Source: an uncultured Eubacteriales bacterium
Lineage (GTDB): Bacteria; Bacillota; Clostridia; Lachnospirales; CAMVHY01
Assembly (NCBI GenBank): GCA_948543815.1
Contig: CAOVHW010000001.1
Location: forward strand, 148,382-212,381
DNA: 64,000 bases
Direction of reading: 5' to 3'
The notes under the pieces are model-generated. The model had not been told where the DNA came from, searched no databases, and saw only the letters and a program-made list of their open reading frames with translations. Below, one piece after another: positions 61,546-64,000 of the stretch; within the stretch, counting starts at the first letter, position 1, and every line of letters begins with the position of its first letter. The position numbers and the translations under genes were made by a program.

Positions 61546-62226
61546 ATGAATTTTGATAATAAAGTTTTAACCGTAATAAGAATTTTTAATTTCGATGTTT
61601 GGATTACCGAAACTATCGTAAATACTTGGATCATTATTCTTTTCTTATTTATCTTCTCATTATTTATTCGTTTATCTATAAAAAAATTTACTCAGATTCC
61701 TAGTGGCTTCCAAAATTTTATTGAATTAATTATTGAATCTATCGATAATATGACAAAAACTAATATGGGTGAAAAATATTTGTGCTTTAGTGCATGGTTC
61801 TTCGGCGTGTTCGCTATTTTATTATGTTCAAATTTATCAGGATTAATTGGTTTACGACCACCAACTGCAGATTTAGCAACTACTTTAATGTTTGCACTTA
61901 CTACTTTCTTTTTAATTCACTTTATGGGAATTATGACTGACTGTAAAAGTTATTTTAAGTCATATGTTGAGCCATTCGCATTACTTTTACCGATAAATAT
62001 TATTGGAGAATTAGCGACACCGATTTCACTTAGTTTTCGTTTATTTGGAAATATATTTGGTGGATTTGTAATTATGGGAATGATTTATGCGTTATTCCCA
62101 ACGATATTAAAACTTGGATTGCCAGGAATATTTCATATCTATTTCGATATATTTTCAGGCGTTTTGCAAGCTTTTATTTTTGTAATTTTAAGTATGACTT
62201 TTATTAAAGATAAAATAAATGATTAA
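61546..62226 (+). CDS. atpB: F0F1 ATP synthase subunit a
   Basis: 226 residues, about five or six membrane helices. The essential Arg lies in ISLSFRLFGNIFGG, and NIIGELATPIS precedes it. The C-terminal helix (GVLQAFIFVILSMTFIKDK) is complete, so the gene is intact. AAAGGAG precedes ATG 61546. Unusually, atpE and the remaining subunits do not follow: a 24-bp palindromic terminator comes 7 bases later. Confidence 0.94.
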   Translation: MNFDNKVLTVIRIFNFDVWITETIVNTWIIILFLFIFSLFIRLSIKKFTQIPSGFQNFIELIIESIDNMTKTNMGEKYLCFSAWFFGVFAILLCSNLSGLIGLRPPTADLATTLMFALTTFFLIHFMGIMTDCKSYFKSYVEPFALLLPINIIGELATPISLSFRLFGNIFGGFVIMGMIYALFPTILKLGLPGIFHIYFDIFSGVLQAFIFVILSMTFIKDKIND

Positions 62227-62232
62227 AAAAAT

Positions 62233-62256
62233 AGGGCGCCAATTAATTGGCGCCCT
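62233..62256. terminator. Bidirectional palindromic terminator after atpB
   Basis: Perfect 24-bp palindrome, each arm AGGGCGCCAATT, flanked by A-run and T-rich sequence. It reaches the last base of the convergent coiled-coil gene. Confidence 0.8.
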
Positions 62257-63677
62257 TATTTACGATTTTGATAATTGGAATTTTTTTGTGACTTAGGCTG
62301 GAGTTTATCAATCTTCTGCTGCAACTTATCAAGTTGCTGCTTCAATTCTGGTTGCATATTCGGTTCGTTTTCATTACTATTCACTGTAATCGATTCAAAT
62401 GTTTCAATTTGCAGTTTGTTTTCATCCTTAATCTTGTCTTTTAATTCATCAATTTGCAGAAACGCTTCTTTATTCTCTAATGTTTCAATTTGCTGATTCA
62501 AATTTTCAATTTGCTGATTCAAATTTTCAATTTGCTGATTCAAATTTTCAATTTGCTGATTCAAATTTTCAATTTCCTGCAAATTTTCAATTTCCAGATT
62601 CAAATTTTCAATTTCCTGATTCAATGTTTTAATTTTATCCAGTTTTTCAATTTCCTGATCCCATTTTTTAATAATCTGGTTATCCAAATTTTCAATTTTT
62701 TGACTCAATGTTTTAATTTTATTCTGTTTTTCAATAATCTGGTTACCCAAATTTTCAATTTGCTGATTCAAATTTTCAATTTTTTGATCAATAGATTTTT
62801 CATTTTGCTGATTAAATTCATTCAATTTTTCAATCTTACCTTGAGTTTTATTAGATATGTCATTAGCTTTTTTTCGAAAAATTACAGAAAACAAAAAAGA
62901 AGCAGCTGAAGCTATTGCAGTCAATACAATAAGAGCAATCGCAATTTTTGCAGCTATTAAAGCAAACCCAAAACCTAGTGTACAAAAAGTTGCTAGTAAT
63001 GCTAATGTAACAATTCCTAAGATGAAAAATGTTATTTTTTTGTTTCTTGCTTTTTTAATTTTTGAATTTCCTTTTTCTTTAATTTGAGTTTTTTTGGAAT
63101 TTATTATATAGCTTATTTTGTTTTTTATTCCTTCTAGGTTATTATATCTGCGCCATTGATCGCCTTTGGTTGAAGACATTTTATTATTTATTATTTCTAA
63201 TTTTTCTTTTACTTTTAATATATTTTTACAATGGCCAATTAAATTATCATTTTCATTTTCATTTTCATTTAAACATTTTATTTTATAATTTCCTGGTAAA
63301 TGATTTGCAGGCAGTTCGATGACAAAGGAATCGGCTGTGGGTTTTTCAGTTAAATAAAAATTTATGTCCATAGGTTTAATATTATTATGCAAAAACTGTT
63401 TTTCTATATAAAGAATTTTAATAAAAGTGTACCTGTTTTTGATTGGAAAAATGTAAACATCATAATTTGACGTTGAAAAATAAGAGCTTTCCTCAAAATA
63501 TAATTTTTTATCATATTTTGAATAACTACTTTCTCCAGTCCCAAAATCATAATTATTAAAAGATTTTTTAGGGTTCATGCTAATTTCTGAATTATATATC
63601 ATGTTAATTCCAAATAAATTTGTATTCCAATTTTCATTTTTTGGAACTTTAACCAACAAAATAGACTCAGATTCCAA
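62256..63677 (-). CDS. Coiled-coil protein with transmembrane hairpin and exact heptad repeats
   Basis: About 473 residues from TTG 63677 (AAGGAG 8 bases upstream; GTG 63686 overlaps that site). Residues 1-160 are a beta-rich domain (ESESILLVKVP, FVIELPANHLPGNYKI); about 215-270 hold two adjacent long hydrophobic segments (ITFFILGIVTLALLATFC and IAIALIVLTAIASAASFLF). Residues 280-440 are a coiled coil with repeated IENLNQQ heptads, and the end is Gln/Lys-rich. Own sigma-A promoter. Layout, not sequence, resembles Inc-type inclusion-membrane proteins. Function unknown. Confidence 0.65.
   Translation of the reverse strand: MESESILLVKVPKNENWNTNLFGINMIYNSEISMNPKKSFNNYDFGTGESSYSKYDKKLYFEESSYFSTSNYDVYIFPIKNRYTFIKILYIEKQFLHNNIKPMDINFYLTEKPTADSFVIELPANHLPGNYKIKCLNENENENDNLIGHCKNILKVKEKLEIINNKMSSTKGDQWRRYNNLEGIKNKISYIINSKKTQIKEKGNSKIKKARNKKITFFILGIVTLALLATFCTLGFGFALIAAKIAIALIVLTAIASAASFLFSVIFRKKANDISNKTQGKIEKLNEFNQQNEKSIDQKIENLNQQIENLGNQIIEKQNKIKTLSQKIENLDNQIIKKWDQEIEKLDKIKTLNQEIENLNLEIENLQEIENLNQQIENLNQQIENLNQQIENLNQQIETLENKEAFLQIDELKDKIKDENKLQIETFESITVNSNENEPNMQPELKQQLDKLQQKIDKLQPKSQKNSNYQNRK
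62483..62566 (-). repeat. 21-bp tandem repeat encoding identical heptads
   Basis: Four exact copies of a 21-base unit beginning TTTCAATTTGCTGATT, followed to about 62630 by diverged and one 18-base copy. Each unit encodes QQIENLN in phase. Confidence 0.85.
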
Positions 63678-63707
63678 ATTATTCACTCCTTAATTATTTA
63701 TATATTA

Positions 63708-63736
63708 ATTATATTATTTTTATTTTTTTTTTGCAA
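63708..63736 (-). promoter_or_regulatory. Sigma-A promoter of the heptad-repeat gene
   Basis: Minus strand TTGCAA (63731-63736), 17-base spacer, TATAAT (63708-63713), about 30 bases before the start codon. Confidence 0.65.
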
Positions 63737-63830
63737 GTAAGAAACAGTTATGAGAGAAATTTTTTTATGTATTTTGTTTTAATGCAAAATTCATATATAA
63801 TTATCAAAAAAAATGAGAGGAAGTTTTTAT

Positions 63831-64000
63831 AATGATAAGAACAAGATTTGCGCCGAGTCCTACTGGTTTTATGCATATTGGGAATTTACGTACGGCACTT
63901 TATGAATATTTAATAGCGAAATCGAATAGTGGTAAATTTATTTTACGTATAGAAGATACGGATCAAAATAGATTAGTTGCAGACGCACAGAAAATTATTT
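63831..64000 (+). CDS. gltX: Glutamyl-tRNA synthetase, 5' end only
   Basis: The first 56 codons before the window ends. [25 protein letters not shown] contains the class I HIGH-type signature (HIGN), followed by [20 protein letters not shown] precedes ATG 63831; a TATAAT at 63795-63800 is a plausible -10. The non-discriminating or discriminating form cannot be judged from this part. Confidence 0.95.

Noticed and set aside
62490..62909. Plus-strand frame of repeated Ile/Phe/Asn residues
   Set aside because: It is the antisense of the heptad-repeat coiled-coil gene; no ribosome site, and the pattern is a mirror of the 21-bp repeats.

Overview
This 64 kb window is AT-rich chromosomal DNA of an endospore-forming Bacillota. 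It carries the spoIIAA-spoIIAB-sigF operon and sigG, together with mecA, recU, walRK, the asp23/fakA pair and stalk-domain (copper amine oxidase N-like) envelope proteins. I place it at Clostridia/Negativicutes grade. The sequence alone does not fix the genus. I saw no rRNA, CRISPR array, transposase or integrase.

Layout. 1-6 kb: 5' part of glgB (minus), then sepF-yggT-degV, rqcH and tcdA. 6-14 kb: sigG behind a candidate sigma-F promoter, two stalk-domain envelope proteins, then a housekeeping run (arginine-phosphatase-like ptp, rpiB, upp, ftsY, rnhA, mecA). 14.4-15.3 kb: a divergent pair of paralogous small proteins sharing a 26-bp palindrome that supplies the -35 of two sigma-K-like promoters. 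15-34 kb: asp23-fakA-tkt, a 1085-residue repeat protein, MATE, a lone prepilin, recU, a doubled DUF1659/DUF2922-like cassette, ispD-rarA, murI-ddl, rplS, a 3D-domain protein, truA, and three tRNAs (Arg, Val, Asp). 34.6-42 kb: aroK and ybeY, then a decaying accessory stretch. It holds a truncated dgkA, a PPP-like phosphatase with large insertions, a coiled-coil/transmembrane-hairpin protein, a frameshifted NUDIX gene, a shattered aminoglycoside phosphotransferase, a brnQ fragment and a methyltransferase. 42-52 kb: a DUF4397 protein with a sigma-K-like promoter, rnc-acpP, YitT, a heterodimeric ABC exporter, walRK-yycH and a DUF378 protein. 52-64 kb: a 754-residue orphan with a Ser-rich tail, pepT behind the spoIIA operon, tsaD, asd-dapA, tsaE, atpZ-atpI-atpB, a heptad-repeat coiled-coil membrane protein, and the start of gltX.

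Links between genes: DegV plus FakA suggest fatty-acid uptake and phosphorylation. Ptp plus MecA point to arginine-phosphate/ClpC proteostasis. The sporulation signals (sigma-F site before sigG, sigma-K-like sites before three small genes, the spoIIA operon) suggest several poorly characterised genes here are sporulation genes. A nested-hairpin repeat family occurs six times, always 3' of genes. The large helical and coiled-coil orphan proteins are the least explained content.
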